64,000 nt of DNA from Bacteroidales bacterium (lineage in GTDB: Bacteria > Bacteroidota > Bacteroidia > Bacteroidales > Marinilabiliaceae). The stretch covers positions 158,499-222,498 of the forward strand of contig QKJP01000029.1 of NCBI GenBank assembly GCA_003249255.1. The letters run 5' to 3'. How positions within the stretch are numbered: position 1 is the stretch's first letter; each line of letters begins with the position of its first letter. The notes beneath the pieces were generated by a model that searched no databases, was not told the DNA's origin, and saw nothing but the letters and a program-made list of their open reading frames with translations. The translations under genes were made by a program, and so were the position numbers. This document shows positions 28,382 to 36,850 of the stretch, one piece after another.

Positions 28382-28589
28382 TGTACATCTTGTTAAATGA
28401 ATATTAATGGTTTTCAGAGTAAGGACAATTGATTAATTGGTTTACCCTTACTTGTTTTAGGAGAAGATTTTTGCCTAATCCTTTTGTAGGAAAAGGAGTA
28501 TGTTTTATGGGGGAACGGATTGAATATGATTTGCATAACTTAATTATCTGTATTAATTTCTAAATAATTATTAAAAAATAAATTTACTG

Positions 28590-28621
28590 TTTGGTGGTTC
28601 GAAAAATAATACCGTACTTTG
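28590..28621 (+). promoter_or_regulatory. Candidate promoter of the SBP-like gene
   Basis: TTTG (28590-28593), 20 bp, GTACTTTG (28614-28621): correct spacing for the Bacteroidota promoter, two mismatches in the -7 element. The transcript would start near 28628, about 30 nt before the ATG. Confidence 0.35.
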
Positions 28622-28657
28622 ATTCATATTTGAAAAAGGAATTTAAATTTGAATAAT

Positions 28658-29815
28658 ATGAGTAGTGCAAAAATTCATTTAAAAGGTATTACCTGGGACC
28701 ACAGTAGAGGTTTTACATCAATCGTAGCTGTTTCTCAGCGTTTTCATGAGTTGAATCCTAATGTAGAGATTACTTGGGAGAAAAGATCATTGCAAGCCTT
28801 TGCTGATGAGCCAATTAATAAATTAGCAGAACGTTATGATTTATTAATTATCGATCACCCATGGGCTGGTTTTGCGGGTCGTACAGGTGTGATTGTGGAT
28901 TTAAATAAACATTTACCTAAAGAGTTTTTACAAGATCAGGCAGCTAATAGCGTTGGTAAATCACACGAAAGTTACAATTTCGATGGTTACCAAAGTGCAT
29001 TAGCAATTGATGCTGCTACTCCTGTAGGTGCTAGTCGTCCTGATTTATTACCTGAGTTACCAAAAACTTGGGATGATTTAGTAGAGTTAGCTAAAAAAGG
29101 TCAGGTTGCTATCCCTGGTATTCCTCAGGATACATTAATGAGCTTTTACATGGTTTGCTGTACTTTAGGTGAGGATGTAGCTTTATCTAAAGAGTACTTT
29201 GTATCTGAAGAAATTGGTTTAAAAGCTTTAAAAATGCTTCGCGATTTAGGTGAGCATATCGATGCTGAGTGTTACGATATGAACCCAATTAAAGTATACG
29301 AAGCAATGACATTAAGAGACAAATACTCTTATTCTCCATTTGCTTATGGTTATACCAACTATTCAAGAAGAGGTTATGCTCGTAAGTTCTTGAAATTCCA
29401 TGATATGGTAGAAATTAACGGTCAGAAATTAATTACTACTTTAGGAGGTACAGGTTTAGCTATTTCGGCTAAGTGTGAGCACTTAGAAATGGCAGCTAAA
29501 TTTGCTGAGTATGTAGCTTGTCCTGCAACTCAAACAACTGTATTTACCGATAATGGTGGACAGCCAGGATACAGAAAAGCTTGGTTAGATACAACTAACA
29601 ATTTCTACACAACAGATTACTTAAAGGATACTTTACCTGCATTAGACAGAGCATTCTTACGTCCTCGTTACCATGGTCACATGTTCTTCCAGGATAGAGC
29701 AGGAGCTCCAATTCGTGAGTACATGATGAATGGTGGTGATCCAAAAGCAGTTCTTGATAAATTGAACAGCTTATATGCAGAGTCTTTAAAGTTAGACATA
29801 ACATCTGCACACTAA
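28658..29815 (+). CDS. Solute-binding-protein-fold protein without signal peptide
   Basis: The ATG at 28658 (MSSAKIHLKGITWDHSRG) is preferred over an in-frame TTG nine bases earlier, giving 385 residues. The fold is that of family 1 ABC solute-binding proteins: VAVSQRFHELNPNVEITWEKR, LAERYDLLIIDHPWAG, LPKTWDDLVELAKKG, and the C-lobe GGTGLAISAKCEHLEMAAKFAEYV. There is no signal peptide, lipobox or transmembrane helix, so it should stay in the cytoplasm, which is unusual. Codon use (TTA, GGT, GCT, GTA) is strongly biased, suggesting high expression. Two CaiB/BaiF CoA-transferase genes follow, and no ABC permease lies nearby. Its role is unknown; ligand sensing or carrying for the pathway is a guess. 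Confidence 0.8.
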   Translation: MSSAKIHLKGITWDHSRGFTSIVAVSQRFHELNPNVEITWEKRSLQAFADEPINKLAERYDLLIIDHPWAGFAGRTGVIVDLNKHLPKEFLQDQAANSVGKSHESYNFDGYQSALAIDAATPVGASRPDLLPELPKTWDDLVELAKKGQVAIPGIPQDTLMSFYMVCCTLGEDVALSKEYFVSEEIGLKALKMLRDLGEHIDAECYDMNPIKVYEAMTLRDKYSYSPFAYGYTNYSRRGYARKFLKFHDMVEINGQKLITTLGGTGLAISAKCEHLEMAAKFAEYVACPATQTTVFTDNGGQPGYRKAWLDTTNNFYTTDYLKDTLPALDRAFLRPRYHGHMFFQDRAGAPIREYMMNGGDPKAVLDKLNSLYAESLKLDITSAH

Positions 29816-29840
29816 TCAATAAATTAGTATCTTTATAAAT

Positions 29841-29874
29841 GGTTCGCTATCATTTGAGTGATGATAGCGAATCC
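29841..29874. terminator. Hairpin after the SBP-like gene
   Basis: GGTTCGCTATCA pairs with TGATAGCGAATCC (one bulge) 25 bp after the stop. There is no T-run, so it may be a weak terminator or a 3'-end stabiliser. Confidence 0.45.
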
Positions 29875-29898
29875 TTGTATATAGTGCTTGAATTGTGT

Positions 29899-30060
29899 TT
29901 AGAGCTACTAGCTGTTAGCTTTTAGCCATTAGCTATTTACATCTTGTTTATGTTTTGTTCTAATAAAGAGCCAATCAAGCTAAATATAGAATTGTTTTAT
30001 AAAATACTTAACAGCTATAAGCTAGTAGCTACCACGATAACTATCGTGGGCTAGTAGCTA
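29899..30060. repeat. AGCTA-rich inverted repeat with inserted palindrome
   Basis: AGCTACTAGCTGTTAGCTT on the left is mirrored by AACAGCTATAAGCTAGTAGCT on the right, about 100 bp apart. The right arm contains an 18-bp palindrome CCACGATAACTATCGTGG (30032-30049) flanked on both sides by the identical 11-mer GCTAGTAGCTA. The palindrome core recurs at 33943-33958. Confidence 0.6.
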
Positions 30061-30083
30061 TATCAGCGATAAACAAAGAAACT

Positions 30084-31226
30084 ATGCTTCCATTAGAAGG
30101 TATAACCGTATTAGAGTTTGCTCAGTTTATGGCAGGACCATCAGCCGGTTTAAAAATGGCTGATTTAGGTGCGCGTGTTATTAAAATTGAGCGTCCGGGT
30201 TCAGGAGAAGCCGGAAGGCAAATTGCCCTTAAAAATATTTTTATTGACGAGAGTAGTATGGTGTTTCATACTGCCAATCGCAATAAACAGTCGTATGCAG
30301 CCGACCTTAAAAATGCTGATGATTTAGAGCGTGTGAAGAAGTTAATTGCTCAGGCTGATGTAATGACGCATAACTTCCGCCCTGGGGTAATGGATAAAAT
30401 TGGTTTGGATTACGATACAGTAAAAGCCATTAATCCTCGAATTATTTATGGTGTAGTGTCGGGATATAGTTCTGTGGGACCTTGGGCGAAGAAACCGGGT
30501 CAGGATTTATTAATTCAGTCTTTATCAGGTTTTGTGAATCTTAGCGGTAATGCTGATAATGAGCCAACTGCTACCGGATTAGCAACTTCTGATATTTTTA
30601 CAGGTGTTGATTTAGTTCAAGGTGTTTTGGCTGCGCTTGTTCAACGTGAAAAAACAGGTGAAGGAGCTAAAATTGAAGTGAGCCTTTTAGAAACTACTTT
30701 AGGTCTTCAGTTTGAAGTATTAACCACCTATTTAAACGATGGTAATAAAGCACCTCAACGCGCTAAAAAAGGGAACGCACACGCTTATCTAGATGCACCT
30801 TATGGCATTTACGAAACCAAAGACGGTCATATCAGTATTGGATTAACACCTTTGGATGTGTTGGTTAAAGCAATGGGAACTGAGCTTCCTGCTGAGTTTG
30901 CAGATAAAAATACCTGGTATGTTAAGCGTGACGAAATTATGGCCTTTTTGTCAGAAATACTTGTAAAGGAAACTACTCAACATTGGTTAAGTGTTTTTGA
31001 GCCAATGGATCTACGAGTATCTGATGTTTATACCTATAAGCAGTTGTTTGAACACGAAGGTTTTAAAACGATTGACATGATGCAAGAAGTGGAAACTTCT
31101 GATAACATCACCATGAAAACAACTCGTTGCCCGATCAGAATTGACGGTAAGAAAATTTTTAGCCGTAAATCTGCTCCAAAGCCGGGTGAAGATAATGCAA
31201 TTATTGAAAAAGAATTTAATCTATAG
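30084..31226 (+). CDS. CaiB/BaiF family CoA-transferase, first copy
   Basis: A 380-residue class III CoA-transferase that moves CoA between a donor CoA thioester and an organic acid in the cytosol. It has the family start LEGITVLEFAQFMAGPSAGLKMADLGARVIKIERP, the middle block MTHNFRPGVMDKIGLDYD, and ATSDIFTGVDLVQGVLAAL with the Asp that forms the acyl-aspartyl intermediate in characterised members. The gene is 5 bp from a clear paralogue; tandem pairs can form heteromers, as in succinyl-CoA:malate CoA-transferase. The substrate is not predictable. Nearby enoyl-CoA hydratase and acyl-CoA dehydrogenase suggest carboxylate catabolism. Confidence 0.93.
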   Translation: MLPLEGITVLEFAQFMAGPSAGLKMADLGARVIKIERPGSGEAGRQIALKNIFIDESSMVFHTANRNKQSYAADLKNADDLERVKKLIAQADVMTHNFRPGVMDKIGLDYDTVKAINPRIIYGVVSGYSSVGPWAKKPGQDLLIQSLSGFVNLSGNADNEPTATGLATSDIFTGVDLVQGVLAALVQREKTGEGAKIEVSLLETTLGLQFEVLTTYLNDGNKAPQRAKKGNAHAYLDAPYGIYETKDGHISIGLTPLDVLVKAMGTELPAEFADKNTWYVKRDEIMAFLSEILVKETTQHWLSVFEPMDLRVSDVYTYKQLFEHEGFKTIDMMQEVETSDNITMKTTRCPIRIDGKKIFSRKSAPKPGEDNAIIEKEFNL

Positions 31227-31231
31227 TAGCC

Positions 31232-32377
31232 ATGAGTAAACCATTAGAAGGAATATTAGTAGTTGACTTTAGTCAGTATTTATCAGGGCCTTCAGCAAGT
31301 TTGAAATTGGCTGATTTAGGTGCCCGCGTAATCAAAATAGAAAAGCCGGGGTTAGGCGATGAGTGTCGTGGTTTGTTTTTCTCGAATTTGGTGATGAATG
31401 GTGAGTCATCGATGTTTCATGCCGTAAACCGTAATAAGCAGAGCTACAAGGCAGATTTGAAAAACGAAGCAGAACGCCAAAAAGTTTATAACTTAGTTAA
31501 GCAAGCCGATGTAGTAATGCACAATTTCCGTCCGGGTGTGGCTGAGCGTTTGGGTATTGATTACGATACGGTTAAGTCCTTAAATTCAGAAATAATCTAT
31601 GCAGAGTTATCGGGTTACGGAAAAGAAGGTGTTTGGAAAGATAAGCCGGGCTTAGATTTATTGCTGCAATCGATCTCAGGTTTAACTCAGCTAAACGGTA
31701 ACGATGGGGCAGGTCCTGTACCGATCGGTTTAGCAGTTGTTGATTTGTTATCAGGAGCTCATCTGGCGCAAGGTATCTTAGCTTGTTTGTACCGTAAAGT
31801 TTCAACCGGAAAAGGTGGTAGAGTAGAAGTGAGCATGTTAGAGTCTGCTTTAGAATATCAGTTTGAGTCGGTAACTTGTTTCCATCGAGATGGAGGTATG
31901 CCAACAGTTCGTCCAAAAAGTAACTCGGCACACGCTTACCTTGGAGCACCTTACGGAATTTATGGCACTAAAAATGGCGCTATTGCCTTAGCCATGGGCT
32001 CAATTCCTGTATTGGGTGATTTATTAGGATGTGCAGAGTTAAAGAACTATCCTGAGGTAGCAAGTTGGTTTAATCAGCGTGATGAAATCAAAGATATTTT
32101 AGCTAAACATTTGGCTACAAAAGATACTAAAGATTGGTTGGCTGTTTTAGAGCCGGCAGATTTTTGGTGTGCTGAAGTAATGAACTGGAAAACATTATTT
32201 GATACTGAAGCGTTCAAAATTTTGAACATGATTCAGGAAGTTAGTATGAGTGATGGATATAAGTTTAAAACCACTCGTTGCCCAATTCAAATTAATGATG
32301 GTTGGTTAACTTCTGAAGTGGGTACGCCTAAGTTGGGTGAGCATACTGAGGAAATTGCCAAGGAGTTTAGCTTGTAG
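31232..32377 (+). CDS. CaiB/BaiF family CoA-transferase, second copy
   Basis: A 381-residue paralogue of the preceding gene (same start block LEGILVVDFSQYLSGPSASLKLADLGARVIKIEKP, HNFRPGVAERLGIDYD, VVDLLSGAHLAQGILACL with the catalytic Asp). It shares the same C-terminal end pattern (FKTTRCPIQIN, G.P..GE......KEF.L). The pair probably arose by tandem duplication and may be an alpha/beta enzyme. A terminator lies about 100 bp downstream (32476-32515), closing the transcript. Confidence 0.93.
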   Translation: MSKPLEGILVVDFSQYLSGPSASLKLADLGARVIKIEKPGLGDECRGLFFSNLVMNGESSMFHAVNRNKQSYKADLKNEAERQKVYNLVKQADVVMHNFRPGVAERLGIDYDTVKSLNSEIIYAELSGYGKEGVWKDKPGLDLLLQSISGLTQLNGNDGAGPVPIGLAVVDLLSGAHLAQGILACLYRKVSTGKGGRVEVSMLESALEYQFESVTCFHRDGGMPTVRPKSNSAHAYLGAPYGIYGTKNGAIALAMGSIPVLGDLLGCAELKNYPEVASWFNQRDEIKDILAKHLATKDTKDWLAVLEPADFWCAEVMNWKTLFDTEAFKILNMIQEVSMSDGYKFKTTRCPIQINDGWLTSEVGTPKLGEHTEEIAKEFSL

Positions 32378-32475
32378 TTTATTAATAAAAAGCAATAAGC
32401 TCAAATATAAGGAGGGAGTTCAACGATTGCCTCTTTCTTAATTCGAATATTAAAGCCTTTTAATATTTATAGTTC

Positions 32476-32515
32476 AAAAAAGCAATTGGGTTTTCATTAA
32501 TCCGGTTGCTTTTTT
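32476..32515 (+). terminator. Terminator after the CoA-transferase pair
   Basis: AAAAAAGCAATTGGG pairs with CCGGTTGCTTTTTT (two wobble pairs) around an 11-nt loop, then AT-rich sequence. The rest of the 32378-32828 gap holds a short remnant frame (see findings) and the gene-end repeat copy 2. Confidence 0.8.
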
Positions 32516-32704
32516 ATGAATTCTCGCTAAGCTGCTAAGTCACAAAGGATGTTTATGGTGTCGATTGATAGCGTTGTTAACTTTTGTAGCGCATTGAGAC
32601 GTTCTAAGTTTAAAGTCGGAATTCCTTTACTCAGTGCATAGTTCAATTAATGATCAAGCACTTATCGTTGATAATTTATTCTTAACTTTTATTTAGCAAT
32701 AGAG

Positions 32705-32818
32705 GTTAGTCATGTATTGTACTTTCGTAATTGCTAAGTTTCGAATAATTAAAGACGTAATTTGAACATTGTATCATTAGCACATCAGCACATTTTTTAC
32801 TTCGACCTTTCTTCTTTT
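32705..32818 (-). repeat. Gene-end dispersed repeat, copy 2
   Basis: Matches 18951-19060 over its whole length in the same orientation: TTTCGTAATTGCTAAG, TCGAATAATTAAAG, TAATTTG, CATTAGCACATCAGCACA, then TACTTCGACCTTT. It ends a few bases from the stop codon of the IclR gene. Confidence 0.65.
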
Positions 32819-32828
32819 GACTGAGTTT

Positions 32829-33614
32829 TTATTTTGGAAGTTGCGTCTTCATTATGCCAATTGCTGAATTAATTTTGTCAGTAGCTGCGATTAATTGTTC
32901 TGCTAATTTCTCATAAGACTCTTTTTCTTTGGCGATGTTGGTTAAAGATGAGATGGCTAAAACGCCCGATACACCTGTATGTATATTTCCAATAGGTGCT
33001 GCTAAATCGGTAACGCCTAATGTTAATTGACTGGCACTAAGTTTATAGCCTTTTTCTTTAATGTCTTCAAGTTCTTTAAGGAAATCTTTTTTTGCTTTTG
33101 CAGAGAAGGTTTTGTAGTCTTTGTTATTTCCTAATTGCTGTTGGAGTTGTTCCTCGGTGAGGTTCGCTAAAATAACTTTACCCGAGTTTGTTTTTAGTAA
33201 GGGGAAAGTGCCGCCTTCTTCAATAGATAAGGAGACCGGACCTGGTGCTCTGTTTTGTGCAACGACCATTAATTTTCCATCATATAAAATACTCATGTGG
33301 CAAGAATGGTAGGTGAGATTGGATAATTCTTCCATTATGGGTTTTGCACACTTAAGTAATTCATCCATTGGAGTGTGGCGATGAGAGATTTGGTATAATT
33401 TTAAAGATAAAGAATAAGCCCCTGTTTCGGCATTTTTCAATAAATAACCACGTTGTTCCAAGCAAACCAGCATCCGGTATATTTCATTGGGGCTTTTGCC
33501 AATCCCTTGTGAGATTTCAGATTGGGATTGAGGGATAGATTTTATAGATAAATATTCAATAATATCTAATCCTTTGTCTAGTGCCGGAGCGTGGTATTTA
33601 CTCATTGATGCCAT
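32829..33614 (-). CDS. IclR-family transcriptional regulator
   Basis: A 261-residue regulator. The N-terminal winged helix-turn-helix (about residues 10-70) reads KGLDIIEYLSIKSIPQSQSEISQGIGKSPNEIYRMLVCLEQRGYL. The C-terminal GAF-like effector domain (about 85-255) includes MVVAQNRAPGPVSLSIEEGG, TNSGKVILANL and GVTDLAAPI. IclR proteins often control nearby aromatic or short-chain acid catabolic genes and bind a pathway metabolite. It sits between the CoA-transferases and the divergent enoyl-CoA hydratase gene, so these are the likely targets. The start could be Met1 or Met4; a promoter -7 box only 15 bp upstream favours a very short leader. Confidence 0.93.
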   Translation of the reverse strand: MASMSKYHAPALDKGLDIIEYLSIKSIPQSQSEISQGIGKSPNEIYRMLVCLEQRGYLLKNAETGAYSLSLKLYQISHRHTPMDELLKCAKPIMEELSNLTYHSCHMSILYDGKLMVVAQNRAPGPVSLSIEEGGTFPLLKTNSGKVILANLTEEQLQQQLGNNKDYKTFSAKAKKDFLKELEDIKEKGYKLSASQLTLGVTDLAAPIGNIHTGVSGVLAISSLTNIAKEKESYEKLAEQLIAATDKINSAIGIMKTQLPK

Positions 33615-33628
33615 AATTGATTGCGGTG

Positions 33629-33636
33629 CAAAATTA
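33629..33636 (-). promoter_or_regulatory. Candidate -7 element of the IclR gene
   Basis: TAATTTTG on the minus strand is a perfect TAnnTTTG. At 19-bp spacing the -33 is TTTT. The start site would be about 8 nt before the annotated ATG. Confidence 0.5.
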
Positions 33637-33660
33637 GTGGTTTATTTTTTAATTAAAAAG

Positions 33661-33958
33661 CTTCTGGCTGTTAGCAGCTGGCTAATAGCTGTTGGATTTT
33701 AAAAAAAAGAAAGACATAATTATAGAATTAGATATGAGTTTTTGATTTGGTATGGTCTAATGCCTTTTATCTAAACTCTAATATCTAATTTAAAATAAAG
33801 TTAAAAATAGAAATATTTATATATAAATCGTAACTTTACATCTGAATAAATTGTAATGAATTTATATAAGTCATTAATGCGATTGTAAATAATCTTGATG
33901 TCTGATAGTTAATAATGCGAATGTAAGACTCTTCGGATTTCTCACGATAGCTATCGTG
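33661..33958. repeat. Intergenic palindromes between IclR and enoyl-CoA hydratase genes
   Basis: Three signals share this stretch: an AGCTG/TTAGC-rich piece (33661-33697) like the 29.9-kb repeat, an inverted repeat AATTAGATATGAGTTT with AAACTCTAATATCTAATT (33727-33790), and CACGATAGCTATCGTG (33943-33958), a perfect 16-bp palindrome matching the one at 30032-30049. No gene is visible in 33637-33987. Confidence 0.55.
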
Positions 33959-33987
33959 GCTATGAACTCCGAACTAAAATATAAGCC

Positions 33988-34752
33988 ATGTTAAAATTAG
34001 AAAAGAAGGGGAGAGTTGGAGTTATCACTCTTGATAGACCTCCTGCAAATAGTTATTACTACGATTTTTTAAAAGAAATCTCAGCAGCTGTTAAAGATTA
34101 TACTGCTGATGATGAAGTTAAAGTTATTTTATTGAATAGTTCATCAGAAAAATTCTTTTGTGCCGGGGCTGATATTAAAATATTTAGCGCCAATACAGTA
34201 GAGCAAAATGCTGAAATGGTGATTGCTGCACGTGAAGTTACTGCTAGCATTACCGAAAGTAAGAAGATTGTGATTGCTGCGATCAAAGGTCATATTTTGG
34301 GTGGTGGATTAGAAATGGCAATGGCTTGTGATATTCGTTTAGCTGCTGAAGGGGGTTACCTTGTAGGCTTGCCTGAGGTTAAATTAGGATTAATGCCTGG
34401 TAATGGTGGTACACCTCGTATGATCGATCTTCTTGGTGCCAGTCGTGCGATGGAGTTATTAGTGTCCGGTAACAATATTGATCCTCAAAAAGCTTATGAC
34501 TTTGGTTTATTCAATCAGCTTTACCCAATGGCTGAGTTTGATGCAAAGGTAGATGAGTACGTTACTGAGCTTTCGCAAGGAGCCGGTGAAGCTATGGCTG
34601 CCATTAAAAAGTATGTGCAGAACCATAAAGGGATGAGCAAAGAAGAAGCCTTGGATTACGAAACGGAGTGTGTAAAGTCGCTTTATGGAACTCATGATGC
34701 AGTTGAAGGATTCCAGGCATTTGTTGAGAAAAGAAAGCCGCAGTATAAATAA
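33988..34752 (+). CDS. Enoyl-CoA hydratase/isomerase (crotonase) family protein
   Basis: A 254-residue crotonase-fold enzyme that adds water to, or isomerises, an enoyl-CoA. The oxyanion-hole segments are FCAGADIKIF and KGHILGGGLEMAMACDIRLA. Both hydratase glutamates are present in LPEVKLGLMPGNGGTPRM and SRAMELLVSG, so hydratase chemistry is possible. Length is typical. The gene is divergent from the IclR gene across 373 bp and near the CoA-transferases, and codon bias resembles that of the SBP-like gene. A terminator follows. The precise substrate is unknown. Confidence 0.92.
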   Translation: MLKLEKKGRVGVITLDRPPANSYYYDFLKEISAAVKDYTADDEVKVILLNSSSEKFFCAGADIKIFSANTVEQNAEMVIAAREVTASITESKKIVIAAIKGHILGGGLEMAMACDIRLAAEGGYLVGLPEVKLGLMPGNGGTPRMIDLLGASRAMELLVSGNNIDPQKAYDFGLFNQLYPMAEFDAKVDEYVTELSQGAGEAMAAIKKYVQNHKGMSKEEALDYETECVKSLYGTHDAVEGFQAFVEKRKPQYK

Positions 34753-34774
34753 AAGTGTTATAAGTTTTAATCTT

Positions 34775-34812
34775 AAAAAGGGTGTTCAGGTTGAGTTCTG
34801 AGCACCCTTTTT
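34775..34812 (+). terminator. Terminator after the enoyl-CoA hydratase gene
   Basis: AAAAAGGGTGTTCAG pairs with CTGAGCACCCTTTTT around an 8-nt loop and ends in a T-run. Confidence 0.9.
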
Positions 34813-34836
34813 GTATTAATCAATCGGCCTAAAGGC

Positions 34837-35150
34837 CTACTCTGCTAATAGCACCTCTGCCGCTATTTTTAATCTTTGGGATAGAGATTTTACCATTTTC
34901 AGCCGAAGGTTTCTTTTTTTGTTGAGAATTTTACTGACTCTGCATTGGTTACCTAAGTACAAAACGAGGTTCTGCATGAGTCATTCCCATCTGTTCCATA
35001 CGAAACTTTATGGCATCAATTGGATCAGATAGTGCAAGGATAATGCATCATCGCGTATGCTTCAACTAGGATTGCTCGTAAATCTAATTCATCCCCTTCA
35101 GGAGTGTCCTTTTTGCAATCCATAGTTTTTCAATTCTGTTAATGGCAGTC
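34837..35150 (-). pseudogene. Broken HigA-like (Xre) antitoxin gene without toxin
   Basis: Four pieces in different frames add up to a HigA-type antitoxin: INRIEKLWI, then KKDTPEGDELDLRAILVEAY, then LALSDPIDAIKFRMEQMGMT, then YLGNQCRVSKILNKKR with MVKSLSQRLKIAAEVLLAE before TAG (34837-34839). The first break fits a one-base loss in a poly-A run; the others need one-base changes near HYP and after MTHAE. The helix-turn-helix and the C-terminal helix are intact in wording but cannot be translated as one protein. No HigB-like toxin frame is adjacent. The assignment is by motif memory. Confidence 0.75.
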
Positions 35151-35166
35151 AATCAAAAATACTCTT

Positions 35167-36807
35167 TTACTGAAATTTGCTTGGATTAGCCGCTACGTAA
35201 TAACGCGGATCATCAATGCTTCTCACAATTCGTTTCTCTAATTTTTCATCAGCTTTTAATAAGAGCTTAATGCAATCTTCGCTCAAATGTTTTAGAGTAA
35301 CCCGTTTATTAACCGCATCATATTTATCAATAAGACTAGAGATCGCCTCTACGCCTGAAATATCTGAAACTCTTGATTCAAGGAAATCAATTTCGATGTT
35401 TTCAGGATCTGCTTTGATGTCAAATTTTTGGCTAAACTCGGTGGTTGAGCCAAAAAATAATGGTCCCCAAATTTCGTAAACAGCTCTGTTTTCTTCATCA
35501 AACCGGCGTTTCCTTGCATTGATGCGTTTAGCACTTTTCCATGAGAAGACAAGGGCTGAGATAATCACTCCTACAAATACGGCTATGGCTAAATCGAAGA
35601 TGACAGTCACCACTGATACAACCACAAGTACCACCGCATCACCAATTGGTATCTTGTTTAAAATACGTAAGCTCGACCAGGCAAAAGTATCTATTACCAT
35701 CACAAACATCACTGCAACAAGGGCAGCGATCGGCACTTGCTCAATGTATTGATCTGCAAAAAGGAGGAAAAATAAAAGTGTAACTGCCATGGTAATTCCC
35801 GAAATTCGGCCTCTACCTCCTGAATTAAGGTTAATAATGGTTTGACCAATCATACCACAGCCTCCGGTACCACCCAATAAACCGCTTAACATATTTCCGG
35901 TTCCTTGAGCAATACATTCTTTGTTTCCGTTGCCTCTTGTTTCGGTGATCTCATCTACCAAATTCATGGTCATTAGGGATTCTATTAAACCAACAGAAGC
36001 GGTTAAAAATGAGTACGGAAGAATAAACTTCAAAGTATCTAAGTTGAACGGAAGGTTTTTCCATAAATCTATATTTGGGGTGGGGAACTTACCTTTTAAT
36101 CCTTCACCGCCACCTTCTCTGATATATGATCCAACTGTAGTGACATCCAAATCTGCAAAAATCACAATAAACGTTGTAATTACAATTGCAGTAAGAGCAG
36201 CCGGTAATTTTGTTGTGAGTTTAGGTAATAAGTACACCACAGCCATTGCGAATACGACTAAACCAATCATGGTAAATAATTCAGTGCCATGCATCCAGGT
36301 GTCGATGTATTTCATGCCATCTGCTGTAGAAGCCAGCGATTTGTGTGTAAACATCTTAATTTGAGCCCAAAATATTACAATGGCTAAACCATTTACAAAG
36401 CCAAGCATTACCGGGTGTGGAATTAATCGAATGAACTTACCTAATTTAAAAACTCCTGCTAAAATTTGTATTAACCCCATCAGAATTACTGCGGCTAATA
36501 AGTAAAAGTAACCCATGTTCTCGATAGGGGTTTCAAAAGCCATTCCTTTGGCGTGACCTTCTTTAATAAGGTGCACAAATATTACAGCTACCGCTCCTGC
36601 TGCACCTGATATTAACCCGGGTCTACCACCTAAAATAGCTGCCACTAGACCAATTACAAATGCCCCGGATAAGGCTACCAAGGGATCAATACTAGCAACA
36701 AAGGCAAAAGCAACTACTTCTGGAATCATGGCTAATGAAACAGTAATTCCTGCCAGTATTTCATTTTTGGTATTGCCTTTTGTGGCTAAGTTTTCTAAAA
36801 ATTTCAT
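35167..36807 (-). CDS. SulP-family anion transporter with STAS domain
   Basis: A 546-residue inner-membrane transporter. About 12 hydrophobic segments fill residues 15-420, including the family start NEILAGITVSLAMIPEVVAFAFVASIDPLVALSGAF, VNGLAIVIFWAQIKMF, and GTGNMLSGLLGGTGGCGMIGQTIINLNSGGRGRISG. A cytoplasmic STAS domain covers about 440-530. SulP members carry sulfate, bicarbonate or dicarboxylates; the choice is open. It is monocistronic, with a predicted promoter about 180 bp upstream, so the leader is long and carries a large hairpin. No carbonic anhydrase gene is adjacent. Confidence 0.93.
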   Translation of the reverse strand: MKFLENLATKGNTKNEILAGITVSLAMIPEVVAFAFVASIDPLVALSGAFVIGLVAAILGGRPGLISGAAGAVAVIFVHLIKEGHAKGMAFETPIENMGYFYLLAAVILMGLIQILAGVFKLGKFIRLIPHPVMLGFVNGLAIVIFWAQIKMFTHKSLASTADGMKYIDTWMHGTELFTMIGLVVFAMAVVYLLPKLTTKLPAALTAIVITTFIVIFADLDVTTVGSYIREGGGEGLKGKFPTPNIDLWKNLPFNLDTLKFILPYSFLTASVGLIESLMTMNLVDEITETRGNGNKECIAQGTGNMLSGLLGGTGGCGMIGQTIINLNSGGRGRISGITMAVTLLFFLLFADQYIEQVPIAALVAVMFVMVIDTFAWSSLRILNKIPIGDAVVLVVVSVVTVIFDLAIAVFVGVIISALVFSWKSAKRINARKRRFDEENRAVYEIWGPLFFGSTTEFSQKFDIKADPENIEIDFLESRVSDISGVEAISSLIDKYDAVNKRVTLKHLSEDCIKLLLKADEKLEKRIVRSIDDPRYYVAANPSKFQ

Positions 36808-36850
36808 GTTATTTTTCTTTGTTTATCTTTCTTTAAAAAAACGTTACACG

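Noticed and set aside
28649-28657. TTG start for the SBP-like gene (also TTG starts at 38086, 38886, 40566, 42396, 63492)
   Set aside because: In each case an ATG a short way downstream sits at the conserved start of the protein, and at 42396 the predicted transcript start leaves no leader.
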